DNA of 64,000 nt from Arhodomonas sp051195215 (GTDB lineage: Bacteria > Pseudomonadota > Gammaproteobacteria > Nitrococcales > Nitrococcaceae). The stretch spans positions 1-64,000 of the forward strand of contig NZ_JBNAZM010000020.1 in the NCBI RefSeq assembly GCF_051195215.1, read 5' to 3'. Position numbers and translations under genes: made by a program. Below, piece by piece: positions 1 to 7,758 of this stretch. A model generated the notes under the pieces. The model did no database searches. It saw nothing but the letters and a program-made list of their open reading frames with translations, and was not told the origin of the DNA. Every line of letters starts with the position of its first letter. Within the stretch, counting starts at the first letter, position 1.

Positions 1-222
1 AACACCGTGCCCAACGACCCGCAGTCGCCGTTCGTCACCTCGGGGCTGCGCATCGGCACGCCGGCGATCACCACCCGCGGCTTCGGCGAGGCCGAGGCGC
101 GCGAGCTCGCCGGCTGGGTCTGCGATGTGCTCGACAACCTCGGCGACGAGGCGGTGGTCGAGCGCGTGCGCAACCAGGTGCTCGACATCTGCAAGCGCTT
201 CCCCGTCTACGGGCACGGCTGA
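1..222 (+). CDS. glyA: Serine hydroxymethyltransferase, C-terminal end (partial)
   Basis: The reading frame is open from the first base and ends at the TGA at 220-222, so only about the last 73 residues are present. They read SPFVTSGLRIGTPAITTRGF followed by a helical tail, which is the conserved C-terminal region of GlyA. That enzyme is PLP-dependent and interconverts serine and glycine while charging tetrahydrofolate with a one-carbon unit. The nrdR start codon follows 10 bases after the stop, and glyA-nrdR-rib order is common in Gammaproteobacteria. The catalytic lysine region lies outside the window. Confidence 0.93.
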   Translation, partial: NTVPNDPQSPFVTSGLRIGTPAITTRGFGEAEARELAGWVCDVLDNLGDEAVVERVRNQVLDICKRFPVYGHG

Positions 223-232
223 GTCGGTAACC

Positions 233-751
233 ATGCGTTGCCCGTTCTGCCAGGCGCAGGAAACGCGGGTGATCGACTCGCGGCTCGCGAGCGACGGCGA
301 CCAGGTTCGCCGTCGCCGCGAGTGCAGCGCCTGCGCTGAGCGGTTCACGACCTACGAGAGCGCCGAGCTGCTGATGCCACGCGTGGTAAAGCGCGATGGC
401 AGCCGTGTGCCGTTCTCGGACGACAAGCTCCGCACCGGTCTGTCGCGGGCGCTGGAGAAGCGTCCGGTGGCCACCGAGGCCATCGAGGCGGCGATCAGCC
501 GTATCCGCAAGCGCATTCAGTCTTCCGGCGAGCGTGAGGTGCCGGCGAGCCAGATCGGCGAGTGGGTGATGGAAGAGCTGCGCGAGCTCGACCAGGTTGC
601 CTACGTGCGCTTCGCTTCGGTGTACCGCAGCTTCCAGGACGTGAGCGCTTTCCGTGAGGTCATCGAAGGCCTGGAGAGCCTGCCTTCCGAGCAGGCACGA
701 CGCAGCCAGCTCGGGCTGCTGCCGGACGACGACGCCGACGATAAGGGGTGA
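233..751 (+). CDS. nrdR: Transcriptional repressor NrdR
   Basis: A 172-residue NrdR, the ATP/dATP-sensing repressor of ribonucleotide reductase genes. The N-terminal zinc ribbon is complete, with cysteines at residues 3, 6, 31 and 34, followed by an arginine-rich DNA-binding stretch. An ATP-cone domain spans about residues 49-139, starting at PRVVKRDGSRVPF. The start is the ATG directly before CPFC; an upstream in-frame extension into glyA was discarded because the family begins with M-x-CPFC. The stop overlaps the ribD start by four bases, which suggests translational coupling. The C-terminal tail past the ATP cone is slightly longer than usual and acidic. Confidence 0.96.
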   Translation: MRCPFCQAQETRVIDSRLASDGDQVRRRRECSACAERFTTYESAELLMPRVVKRDGSRVPFSDDKLRTGLSRALEKRPVATEAIEAAISRIRKRIQSSGEREVPASQIGEWVMEELRELDQVAYVRFASVYRSFQDVSAFREVIEGLESLPSEQARRSQLGLLPDDDADDKG

Positions 752-1881
752 GCGCGACGGGTGGGCGAGTCGTGAATGACATCACCGCGGCCGATCATGC
801 CTGGATGGCTCGCGCCCTGCGCCTGGCGCGGCGTGGACTGTATACCACGGACCCCAATCCGCGCGTGGGTTGCGTGCTCGTGCGCGGTAACGACCTGATC
901 GGGCAGGGGTGGCATCGGCGCGCCGGCGAGCCCCACGCCGAGATCAACGCCCTGGCGGCGGCCGGCGATGCCGCGCGTGGGGCAACCGCTTACGTCACGC
1001 TGGAACCCTGCGCTCACCACGGCCGGACACCGCCTTGCGCCGATGCCCTGGTGGCGGCCGGGGTGTCGCGGGTGGTCGCTGCCGTCGAGGATCCCAATCC
1101 CGCGGTCGCCGGCGGCGGGCTGGCGCGCCTGAGCGATGCCGGTGTGGCGACGGCTGCCGGTGTGCTCGCCGAGGAGGCGAACGCGATCAATGCCGGATTT
1201 CTCAGGCGCATGCGCGAGGGCATGCCCTGGGTGCGGGTGAAGCTCGCCGCGAGCCTCGATGGTCGCACCGCCATGGCTTCCGGCGAGAGCCGCTGGATCA
1301 CCGGTGCCGCCGCGCGGCGCGATGTTCACCGCCTGCGCGCACGCAGCAGCGCCATGCTCACCGGTATCGGCACGGTGCTCCACGATGACCCGCAGCTCAC
1401 CGCGCGGGATGTCGACGCCGAGGTTCGCCAGCCTCGCCGCTATGTGCTCGATCCACGGCTGCGCCTGCCCGAAAGCGCCCGCCTGGTCACTGATGGGGGG
1501 GGCGTGACGGCGTTCTGCAGCTGGCCGGATGACGCCCGCGTGCAAGCGCTCGAGCGCGCCGGCGTCACCGTGCAACCACTGCCGCCGGGGCCGCAGGGGC
1601 GCGTGGCTCTGCCGGCGGTGCTCGCGGCACTCGCCCGCGACGAAATCAACGAGGTCATGGTGGAGGCGGGTCCGACCCTGTCAGGGGCGATGGTGGCCGA
1701 GGGGCTCGCCGACGAAGTGATCGTCTACCTGGCTCCGCACCTCATGGGCGACGCCGCCCGCCCGCTGCTGGCCCTGCCCGGGCTGGAGCGAATGGCCGAC
1801 CGGCTTGCCGTGCGCGTGACCGACACGCGGCAGGTAGGAGAGGATTTGCGTCTCGTACTGGCGCCGAATGGAGGGGACTGA
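748..1881 (+). CDS. ribD: Bifunctional diaminohydroxyphosphoribosylaminopyrimidine deaminase / reductase
   Basis: RibD performs the second and third steps of riboflavin synthesis: deamination of the pyrimidine and then NADPH-dependent reduction of the ribosyl side chain. The 377-residue protein has an N-terminal cytidine-deaminase-like domain with the zinc motif HAE at residues 63-65 and cysteines at 88 and 97 in PCAHHGRTPPC. The reductase domain starts near residue 155 (VRVKLAASLDGRTA). The GTG start overlaps the nrdR stop; a second GTG lies 24 bases downstream and could be the true start. It is the first gene of the rib run. Confidence 0.95.
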   Translation: MSATGGRVVNDITAADHAWMARALRLARRGLYTTDPNPRVGCVLVRGNDLIGQGWHRRAGEPHAEINALAAAGDAARGATAYVTLEPCAHHGRTPPCADALVAAGVSRVVAAVEDPNPAVAGGGLARLSDAGVATAAGVLAEEANAINAGFLRRMREGMPWVRVKLAASLDGRTAMASGESRWITGAAARRDVHRLRARSSAMLTGIGTVLHDDPQLTARDVDAEVRQPRRYVLDPRLRLPESARLVTDGGGVTAFCSWPDDARVQALERAGVTVQPLPPGPQGRVALPAVLAALARDEINEVMVEAGPTLSGAMVAEGLADEVIVYLAPHLMGDAARPLLALPGLERMADRLAVRVTDTRQVGEDLRLVLAPNGGD

Positions 1882-1882
1882 C

Positions 1883-2542
1883 ATGTTCACGGGCATAGTC
1901 CAGTGTATCGGCGAGATCCGGGGCATGACGTCCGCCGATGGTGGCCAGCGCCTGACCATCGCCGCACCGGAGCTCGGTATCGTCGACGACGTCGCGGTTG
2001 GCGATAGCATCGCGGTGAACGGCTGCTGCCTGACCGCCGTGCGCCTCGACGGGGACGTTTTCGAGGCGGATGTTTCCTCGGAAAGCCTCGAGCGTACGGG
2101 GCTGGGGGATCTCGCTGCCGGCGACCGGGTGAACCTCGAGAAAGCGCTCACGCTTGCCACACCACTTGGCGGGCACCTCGTCAGCGGCCATGTCGACGGG
2201 GTCGGCGAAGTGCTCTGGCGCCGGCCCGAGGGGCGTTCGGAGCGCTGGCGCTTCCGGGCGCCGGCGCGGCTGGCGCGCTACATCGCCGAGAAGGGCTCGA
2301 TCTGTATCGATGGCGTGAGTCTCACGGTCAACGTCGTCGAGGGCGCGGAGTTCGAGGTGAACATCGTGCCGCACACCACAGCTGTGACCACCCTGGGCGC
2401 ACGTCGCGGCGGTGATCGCGTCAACCTGGAGGTGGACGTGATCGCGCGCTACCTGGAGCGGCTGATGACCGGCGCGGTCGACGGCGAGGATAGCGGCATC
2501 ACGCGGGAATTCCTGGCTCGTCACGGCTTCGATGCCGGCTGA
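1883..2542 (+). CDS. ribE: Riboflavin synthase, alpha subunit
   Basis: This 219-residue protein dismutates two molecules of 6,7-dimethyl-8-ribityllumazine to riboflavin. It begins with the family signature MFTGIVQ and contains two lumazine-binding barrels, about residues 1-90 and 98-190. The second is recognisable at GHLVSGHVDGVG and SLTVNVVEG. The ATG at 1883 was preferred over an in-frame ATG 15 bases upstream, because family members start exactly at MFTGI. The gene begins two bases after the ribD stop and is followed within 25 bases by ribB, so it is cotranscribed. Confidence 0.96.
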   Translation: MFTGIVQCIGEIRGMTSADGGQRLTIAAPELGIVDDVAVGDSIAVNGCCLTAVRLDGDVFEADVSSESLERTGLGDLAAGDRVNLEKALTLATPLGGHLVSGHVDGVGEVLWRRPEGRSERWRFRAPARLARYIAEKGSICIDGVSLTVNVVEGAEFEVNIVPHTTAVTTLGARRGGDRVNLEVDVIARYLERLMTGAVDGEDSGITREFLARHGFDAG

Positions 2543-2565
2543 GCGGACAGTGGGAGAACAGCAGT

Positions 2566-3696
2566 ATGGGTTTCAACACCACCGAGGAGATCATCGAGGA
2601 CCTGCGCGACGGGCGCATGGTGGTGATCATGGACGACGAGGACCGCGAGAACGAGGGTGACCTGCTGATGGCCGCCTCGATGGTGCGTCCCGACGACATC
2701 AACTTCATGGCGCGCTATGGCCGTGGCCTGATCTGTCTGACGCTGACCCGCGAGCGCTGCGAGCAGCTGCGCCTGCCGCTGATGGTCAACGAGACGGGCG
2801 ACCAGCACGGCACCAACTTCACGCTGTCTATCGAAGCGGCGCGCGGCGTGAGCACCGGCATCTCTGCGGCGGACCGCGCGCGCACCGTGCAGGCGGCGGT
2901 GGCCCCCCACGCCCGCCCCGAGGACATCGTCCAGCCCGGGCATGTCTTCCCGCTGATGGCTCAGCCGGGCGGCGTGCTCACCCGGGCGGGTCACACCGAG
3001 GCGGGCTGCGATTTCGCACGGCTCGCCGGTTTCGAGCCATCGTCGGTGATCGTCGAGGTTCTCAACGAGGACGGCAGCATGGCGCGGCGCGACGATCTCA
3101 TGGCGTTCGCCCGCGAGCACGGGCTGAAGATCGGCACCATCGCCGATCTCATCGCCTACCGCGTGCGCAACGAGCGCACCGTCGAGCGTGTCGCCGAATG
3201 CGAGCTGCCCACGGAATACGGTCGCTTCCACCTCTATGCCTATCAGGACGTGGTCGACGGCGCGCTGCATTTCGCGCTGGTGCGCGGCCGCCCGATGCCG
3301 GAGGAGCCGGTGCTGGTGCGCGTGCACATCGAGAACACCCTCTCCGACCTGTTCGGCGCCACGGGTCTGGAGCAGAGCTGGCCCCTGCGGCCGGCGCTGG
3401 AACAGCTCGGCCGCGAGGAGACCGGCGTGGTGGTGATGCTCCGCCGTCCCGGCGACGCCGGCGACGTGCTCGCGCGCATGCGCGACTACCAGCGCCTGCA
3501 GGCCGGTTACACCGACGATGGGTTCGCCAAGGGCGAGGGCCAGAGCAGCCAGGACCTGCGCACCTACGGCGTGGGCGCCCAGATCCTCACCGACCTGGGC
3601 GTGCGCCGCATGCGCGTGCTGTCCTCGCCCAAGCGCATGCACGGACTGTCCGGGTTCGGGATGGAGGTCGTGGAGTACATCGAGCCCGAGCGGTAG
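2566..3696 (+). CDS. ribB: 3,4-dihydroxy-2-butanone-4-phosphate synthase fused to a degenerate GTP cyclohydrolase II-like domain (RibBX type)
   Basis: The first about 205 residues are an intact DHBP synthase, which converts ribulose 5-phosphate to the four-carbon unit of riboflavin. The acidic metal-binding motif DDEDRENEGD lies at residues 23-32 and GHTEAG at 142-147. The remaining part aligns with GTP cyclohydrolase II, but the zinc-cysteine segment is lost: where RibA has a Cys and then R-C-D-C-G, residues 255-275 contain no cysteine (HIENTLSDLFGATGLEQSWP). This matches the known RibBX class, in which the second domain is not a working cyclohydrolase. A separate ribA would then be needed elsewhere in the genome. 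Confidence 0.93.
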   Translation: MGFNTTEEIIEDLRDGRMVVIMDDEDRENEGDLLMAASMVRPDDINFMARYGRGLICLTLTRERCEQLRLPLMVNETGDQHGTNFTLSIEAARGVSTGISAADRARTVQAAVAPHARPEDIVQPGHVFPLMAQPGGVLTRAGHTEAGCDFARLAGFEPSSVIVEVLNEDGSMARRDDLMAFAREHGLKIGTIADLIAYRVRNERTVERVAECELPTEYGRFHLYAYQDVVDGALHFALVRGRPMPEEPVLVRVHIENTLSDLFGATGLEQSWPLRPALEQLGREETGVVVMLRRPGDAGDVLARMRDYQRLQAGYTDDGFAKGEGQSSQDLRTYGVGAQILTDLGVRRMRVLSSPKRMHGLSGFGMEVVEYIEPER

Positions 3697-3708
3697 ACGG
3701 GACGCTAC

Positions 3709-4210
3709 AAAGTTTCAAGCGTAAAGTTTAAAGTGCGCATCCGCTCAGGGAGGACGGTGTGCGCCGGAAGCGGACATTCGAGGACCTGATTGCCTGGAGA
3801 AAGGCGCATGCGTTCGCTCTGGCGGTCTATGAGCAGACACGCACGGGAGCTTTGTCCAGAGATTGGGACTTGAGTCGCCAGTTGAGACGAGCTTCAGTGT
3901 CTGTGGTAAGCAACATTGCAGAGGGATTCGAGCGCGGTTCACGGCGAGAATTCGCGCATTTCCTGAGCATTGCCCGCGGCTCCGCAGGCGAGGCTCGGGC
4001 GCAGTTACGCCTTGCTCGCGACCTGGGTGTCATTGACCCGTTCGCTGCCGACGAGCTCTTGAGTCAGGCGTTAGAGGTCAGCCGGGTCGTGGCCGGGCTG
4101 CTTCGCTATCTCCGGGACGACTGCCGTGCGGGGAGCCCGTAAGGGTAGGGTGGTCTGTCACGTTTGGTCGAACCGGACGTTGAACTTGCTCCTTTGAACT
4201 TGCAACTTTA
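3709..4210. repeat. AAGTT-rich inverted repeats bordering the four-helix-bundle gene
   Basis: The sequence 3709-3734 contains AAAGTTTCAAG followed by a second AAAGTTTAAAGT. The sequence 4180-4210 contains TTGAACTTGC twice and ends CTTGCAACTTT. The outer eleven bases match as an inverted repeat in ten positions (AAAGTTTCAAG against AAAGTTGCAAG). Both blocks are clearly AT-rich against the GC-rich surroundings and lie immediately outside the gene at 3759-4142. They look like the edges of an inserted cassette. No target duplication was identified. Confidence 0.5.
3759..4142 (+). CDS. Four-helix-bundle protein (23S rRNA intervening-sequence / Avd-like family)
   Basis: A 127-residue protein with the family pattern FEDLIAWRKAHAFALAVYE, then LSRQLRRASVSVVSNIAEGF, then a Ser/Arg-rich segment and two further helices. 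Relatives were first found as intervening-sequence proteins in 23S rRNA genes, and some act as accessory proteins of diversity-generating retroelements. Stand-alone copies like this one have no established role. It has a GTG start with an AGGGAGG-like ribosome site just upstream. It is flanked by AAGTT-rich inverted repeats and splits ribB from ribH, which are otherwise adjacent, so it appears to have been inserted into the riboflavin operon. No reverse transcriptase is nearby. Confidence 0.85.
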   Translation: MRRKRTFEDLIAWRKAHAFALAVYEQTRTGALSRDWDLSRQLRRASVSVVSNIAEGFERGSRREFAHFLSIARGSAGEARAQLRLARDLGVIDPFAADELLSQALEVSRVVAGLLRYLRDDCRAGSP

Positions 4211-4242
4211 TTCGTGACAGCAACTATTCGAGCGCCACGCAC

Positions 4243-4707
4243 ATGAATACTCTCGAGGGCGACTTCACCGCCAACAACCCCCGCATCGCCCTGGTGGCGT
4301 CGCGGTTCAATGCATTCATCGTCGACCGGCTGGTCGAGGGGGCCGTGGATACGCTGTGTCGCCACGGCGTGGACGAGTCGCGCATCGACATGGTGCGCGT
4401 TCCCGGAGCCTGGGAGATGCCGCTGGCCGCGCAGCGTCTCGCCCGCCGGGGTGACTACGATGCCGTGGTCGCGCTCGGCTGTGTGATTCGCGGTGGCACG
4501 CCTCACTTCGACTATGTCGCCGGGGAGTGCGCCAAGGGGCTGGCGCAGGTGCAGATGGGGGCCGACCTGCCGGTGATTTTCGGGGTGCTCACCACCGACA
4601 GCATCGAGCAGGCCATCGAGCGTGCCGGCACCAAGGCAGGCAACAAGGGCGCCGAGGCGGCGCTGTCGGCGCTGGAGATGATCAACCTCCTGCGTCGTCT
4701 GGACTGA
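4243..4707 (+). CDS. ribH: 6,7-dimethyl-8-ribityllumazine synthase
   Basis: RibH condenses the RibD/phosphatase product with dihydroxybutanone phosphate to give ribityllumazine, the substrate of riboflavin synthase, and usually assembles as a pentamer or 60-mer capsid. The 154-residue protein shows the substrate-binding VASRFN at residues 18-23, VPGAWEMP at 53-60, and the catalytic histidine at position 88 in GGTPHFDYV. It precedes nusB by seven bases, a pairing typical of proteobacteria. Its distance from ribB is caused by the intervening four-helix-bundle gene. Confidence 0.97.
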   Translation: MNTLEGDFTANNPRIALVASRFNAFIVDRLVEGAVDTLCRHGVDESRIDMVRVPGAWEMPLAAQRLARRGDYDAVVALGCVIRGGTPHFDYVAGECAKGLAQVQMGADLPVIFGVLTTDSIEQAIERAGTKAGNKGAEAALSALEMINLLRRLD

Positions 4708-4714
4708 GGCGTCG

Positions 4715-5176
4715 ATGAGCCCGAATACCACCCGCCAGGACTATCGCCGGCGCAGCCGCGCGCGCCGGCGCGCGCTGCAGGCCATCTACCAGTGGCAGGT
4801 GGCCGGCCAGGACCTGGCCACGATCGAGCGCCAGTTCCTGGAGGAGTACAGCATGGGTCGTATCGACCTGGACTACTTCTCCGCGCTGGTGCATGGCGTG
4901 CCCGCGAGTGTCTCGCGTCTCGACGCCGTCATCGATCCGCACCTTGACCGCCCCTTCGCCACCCTGGACCCGGTGGAAAAGGCAATCCTCAGGCTCGGCG
5001 CCTACGAACTGCTGGAACGCATGGAGGTACCCTACCGGGTAGTCCTCAACGAGGCGGTGGAGCTCGCCAAGAGTTTCGGCGCCGAGCAGAGCCATCGCTT
5101 CATCAACGGCGTGCTCGACCGTGTGGGCCACGAGAGCGAGCTGCGGCGCGCCGAGCTGGAGCGGGACGGGGGCTGA
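4715..5176 (+). CDS. nusB: Transcription antitermination factor NusB
   Basis: A 153-residue all-helical RNA-binding protein. NusB with NusE (ribosomal protein S10) binds boxA and supports rRNA antitermination. The basic N-terminus RRRSRARRRALQAIYQWQVAG matches the boxA-binding helix (described here in two parts: RRRSRARRRA and LQAIYQWQVAG), and the C-terminal part contains the conserved RAILRLG-like segment AILRLGAYEL followed by VVLNEAVELAKSFG. It lies between ribH and a DUF2889 gene and is probably cotranscribed with the rib genes. Confidence 0.96.
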   Translation: MSPNTTRQDYRRRSRARRRALQAIYQWQVAGQDLATIERQFLEEYSMGRIDLDYFSALVHGVPASVSRLDAVIDPHLDRPFATLDPVEKAILRLGAYELLERMEVPYRVVLNEAVELAKSFGAEQSHRFINGVLDRVGHESELRRAELERDGG

Positions 5177-5180
5177 TACG

Positions 5181-5714
5181 GTGCCGTTGCCACCCCCCGC
5201 ACCGCGCCGGCCCGTGCACCACCGCCGCGTGGATGTGCACGCCTACCGCCGTGACGACGGGCTCTGGGAACTGGAAGCGGCGTTGGTCGACACCAAGGCC
5301 GAGACGTTTCACCTGCGTCTGCGCGGCGAGCTGTCACCCGGTGAGCCGGTCCACGACATGGCGCTGCGCGTCGCCCTGGACGAACGGCTCGTGATCCGTG
5401 AGGTGGCCGCGAGCATGGACGCGACGCCGTTTCCCGACTGCCCGGGGGCGGCGCGGGCATTCGAGTCCCTGGTGGGAATGCGCATCGCCCCGGGCTGGAT
5501 GGAGATGGTGCGCGAACGGGTCGGTGGGGTGGCGGGCTGCACCCACCTCTTCGAGCTCCTGCGGCCGCTGGCCACCACAGCGTTCCAGAGCATCTATCCC
5601 GAACGCCGTGTTCGCAGCCGGCGCCCGGCGTTGCTCGATACGTGCCACGGCTGGCGTGCCGGCGGCGAGGCCATCGGGACGCTCTACCCGGAATGGTTTC
5701 GCGGGGATTCGTGA
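5181..5714 (+). CDS. DUF2889 domain-containing protein
   Basis: A 177-residue cytosolic protein of unknown function. Conserved blocks include HHRRVDVHAYRRDDGLWELE, EPVHDMALRVALDE, GCTHLFELLRPLATTAFQ and a C-terminal LDTCHGW. These match DUF2889, a family found in proteobacteria and often near catabolic or membrane-lipid genes. The GTG at 5181 was chosen because it follows the nusB stop by four bases and precedes all conserved sequence; a longer frame reaching into nusB was discarded. The conserved His/Cys residues could bind a metal, but that is speculation. Confidence 0.85.
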   Translation: MPLPPPAPRRPVHHRRVDVHAYRRDDGLWELEAALVDTKAETFHLRLRGELSPGEPVHDMALRVALDERLVIREVAASMDATPFPDCPGAARAFESLVGMRIAPGWMEMVRERVGGVAGCTHLFELLRPLATTAFQSIYPERRVRSRRPALLDTCHGWRAGGEAIGTLYPEWFRGDS

Positions 5715-5729
5715 ATTCCGCTGGTACTG

Positions 5730-5890
5730 ATCTTCTCAGCGGTATTGTCATGTGTCAGAGCGCCACAGCGGTTCGGGGGCAAGGCGCGCTCGCGCCGGCG
5801 TGGCCGGGTCACGTCAAGCGAGCGCAATGCCGCCACCGGGCCCCATCGGCGCACAGACCGGCTGACGCATGACAATACCTCTGAGAAGAT
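5730..5890. repeat. 161-bp fold-back repeat with 29-bp arms
   Basis: The segment 5730-5758 (ATCTTCTCAG, then GGTATTGTCAT) is repeated in inverse orientation at 5862-5890 with two mismatches in 29 bases. The 103-base interior contains weaker inverted pairs, including GCGCTCGC near 5790 and GCGAGCGC near 5820, so the whole unit can fold back on itself. It fills the gap between the DUF2889 gene and thiL and contains no gene. It resembles a palindromic intergenic repeat or a non-autonomous transposon; no target duplication was found. Confidence 0.7.
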
Positions 5891-5935
5891 TGGCAACTGC
5901 CGGCGCCATCATCTGCTCAGCGACCGAGACCCCCT

Positions 5936-6907
5936 ATGCCCCTCAGCGAGTTTGGCCTCATCGAGCGCTATTTCAGCGGGCTGGGCGCGATCCGTGAGGA
6001 CGTGTCCCTTGGCATCGGCGATGATGCCGCACTGGTGCAGGCCGGTGGCGGGACCCTCGCGCTGGCGGTGGACACACTCATAGAGGATGTCCATTTTCCT
6101 GCGGACGCCCCCCCACGGAGCATTGGCCACAAGCTGCTGGCGGTGAATCTCAGCGACCTCGCTGCCATGGGGGCGGCGCCCGCGTGGGCGTTACTGGCGC
6201 TCACGCTGCGGAATGTGGACGAATCCTGGCTCGCCGACCTGCGCGACGGCCTCGACGGTCTCGCCCGCGCGCACGGGGTGGCCCTGGTCGGCGGGGATAC
6301 CACGCGTGGCGGGCGCATCACGGCCTCCGTGTTCGTGGCCGGCCAAGTGGAGCGGCCGATGCGCCGCGACGGCGCCCGCGTCGGCGATGACCTCTGGGTA
6401 TCCGGTATTCCCGGTGAGGCTGCCGCCGGCCTGACGCTCTGGCAGAACGGCCAGCGCAGCGGCGAGGCGGTGGAAGCGCTGGTCGCCCGCCTGCACTGGC
6501 CCGAGCCGCGCGTCGCCCTGGGGCGTTCACTGCGCGGTGTCGCGAGTGCCGCGGTGGACATCTCCGATGGCCTGCTCGCCGACGCCGGCCACCTGAGCGC
6601 GCGCAGTGCGGTGGCGATCCGCGTCTGCGTGGAGTGTCTGCCGGTCTCGCCGGCCCTGGCGAGCGTGGGCGGCACCGCTGCGCGGGATTACGCTCTGAGC
6701 GGCGGGGATGATTACGAGCTGCTTTTCACGGCGCCTGCGTCGGCAGCCGATCAGGTGCGTGCGGCCGCCGATGCAGCGGCAACGCCGGTTACCCGGATCG
6801 GTGAGGTCGTCGAGGGACCGGCCGGTGTCGCGGTGCACGACACCCACGGCCGGCGCCTGGCCATACCCCGCACTGGCTACCAGCACTTCTCCGGAGACGG
6901 GGAATGA
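5936..6907 (+). CDS. thiL: Thiamine-monophosphate kinase
   Basis: ThiL phosphorylates thiamine monophosphate to the active cofactor thiamine diphosphate using ATP. The 323-residue protein begins with PLSEFGLIERYF and shows GIGDDAAL at residues 26-33, the VDTLIEDVHF segment at 45-54, NLSDLAAMGA at 71-80, and the later GGDTTRGG and DISDGLLADAGHL motifs, all typical of the PurM-like fold. The stop overlaps the pgpA start by four bases. A palindromic repeat, not a TPP riboswitch, precedes it. Confidence 0.96.
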   Translation: MPLSEFGLIERYFSGLGAIREDVSLGIGDDAALVQAGGGTLALAVDTLIEDVHFPADAPPRSIGHKLLAVNLSDLAAMGAAPAWALLALTLRNVDESWLADLRDGLDGLARAHGVALVGGDTTRGGRITASVFVAGQVERPMRRDGARVGDDLWVSGIPGEAAAGLTLWQNGQRSGEAVEALVARLHWPEPRVALGRSLRGVASAAVDISDGLLADAGHLSARSAVAIRVCVECLPVSPALASVGGTAARDYALSGGDDYELLFTAPASAADQVRAAADAAATPVTRIGEVVEGPAGVAVHDTHGRRLAIPRTGYQHFSGDGE

Positions 6908-7362
6908 AGGCGGTCTTTCACCTTCGTGACCCACGCCAGTGGCTCGCCCTCGGGTTCGGCGTGGGGCTTTTGCCGCGGGCGCCGGGGACGGCCGGCACCT
7001 TGGCCGCCGCGCCGCTGGTCTGGGCGCTGATGCACTTGCCCGCGCTATGGTATGCCCTGGTGGTGGCGGGCGCCTTCGCGCTGGGATGCTGGGTCTGTGG
7101 CGTGACGGCGCGTGCGGTGGGGGTGCACGATCACCCGGCGATCGTCTGGGACGAGTTCGTGGGGCTCGCCATTGCCCTGTGGGCCATTCCGCCGGGAGTG
7201 CTCACCGTGGCCGCGGGGGTCGCTCTGTTTCGCGTGCTGGATATTCTCAAGCCCTGGCCCATCCGCTTGCTGGACCGTCGTGTCACCGGTGGGCTCGGCA
7301 TCATGCTGGATGACGTACTCGCCGCCGTGCCCGTGGCCCTGCTTCTGCATTGGGTCACCTGA
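6904..7362 (+). CDS. pgpA: Phosphatidylglycerophosphatase A
   Basis: A 152-residue inner-membrane enzyme that dephosphorylates phosphatidylglycerol phosphate to phosphatidylglycerol. Hallmarks are FGVGLLPRAPGTAGTLAA at about residues 18-35, the active-site acidic segment HDHPAIVWDEFVG at about 76-88, and DILKPWPIRLLDRRVTGG near the end, plus several hydrophobic helices. The ATG overlaps the thiL stop. The thiL-pgpA pair is conserved in Gammaproteobacteria although the two products act in unrelated pathways. Confidence 0.95.
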   Translation: MKAVFHLRDPRQWLALGFGVGLLPRAPGTAGTLAAAPLVWALMHLPALWYALVVAGAFALGCWVCGVTARAVGVHDHPAIVWDEFVGLAIALWAIPPGVLTVAAGVALFRVLDILKPWPIRLLDRRVTGGLGIMLDDVLAAVPVALLLHWVT

Positions 7363-7406
7363 TCATGGTGTCCGGGCGCGTCTGCGGGCGGCGTCCCGTC
7401 CCGCCT

Positions 7407-7709
7407 TCACGACGTGTATTCGGCGTTACGCCGCTCCTGCCGCCAGAGCGCCTGCTGGGTGCGGGCGATACGATGGTGCCAGCGCTGGACCGCGCGGTTG
7501 CCAGGGTGCTGGGCCAGCAGACGTGCCGTCTCGTGGCGAAGCGCGGAGATGCCCGCGCGCTTGAGCTCGCCGGGCGGAAGCGCCTGAACGGTGGTCCACT
7601 GGACGCGCACGGCCTCGACGCTGCGGTCGAGCCGCTCGGCACCGGAGAATCCGGCGATTCCGGCGAGCAGCGTAAGCGCCACGGCGGCGCTGGTCAGCAT
7701 CTTGCGCAT
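7407..7709 (-). CDS. Small exported protein of unknown function
   Basis: A 100-residue protein with a signal peptide: basic start MRKM, hydrophobic core AAVALTLLAGIAGF, and probable cleavage after SGA near residue 24. The mature part is helical, rich in Arg, Gln and Ala, with no cysteine or recognised domain. It lies convergent to pgpA and upstream on the same strand is sufT, 49 bases away, so they may be cotranscribed. Its function is unknown. Support comes from the clean signal peptide and typical codon bias. Confidence 0.6.
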   Translation of the reverse strand: MRKMLTSAAVALTLLAGIAGFSGAERLDRSVEAVRVQWTTVQALPPGELKRAGISALRHETARLLAQHPGNRAVQRWHHRIARTQQALWRQERRNAEYTS

Positions 7710-7758
7710 TGTCTGATCCTCCGCGTGTCGGCGGCGTCCGCGATTCGCGGCGAACGGG

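Noticed and set aside
601..1575. Minus-strand frame of 324 codons opposite nrdR and ribD
   Set aside because: It is fully antisense to two conserved genes and has no family pattern; many such shadows occur in this GC-rich sequence.
5862..5935. TPP riboswitch ahead of thiL, suggested by a CTGAGA sequence
   Set aside because: The CTGAGA is part of the 29-base inverted arm and is mirrored at 5733-5738. The other conserved THI-box blocks are absent.
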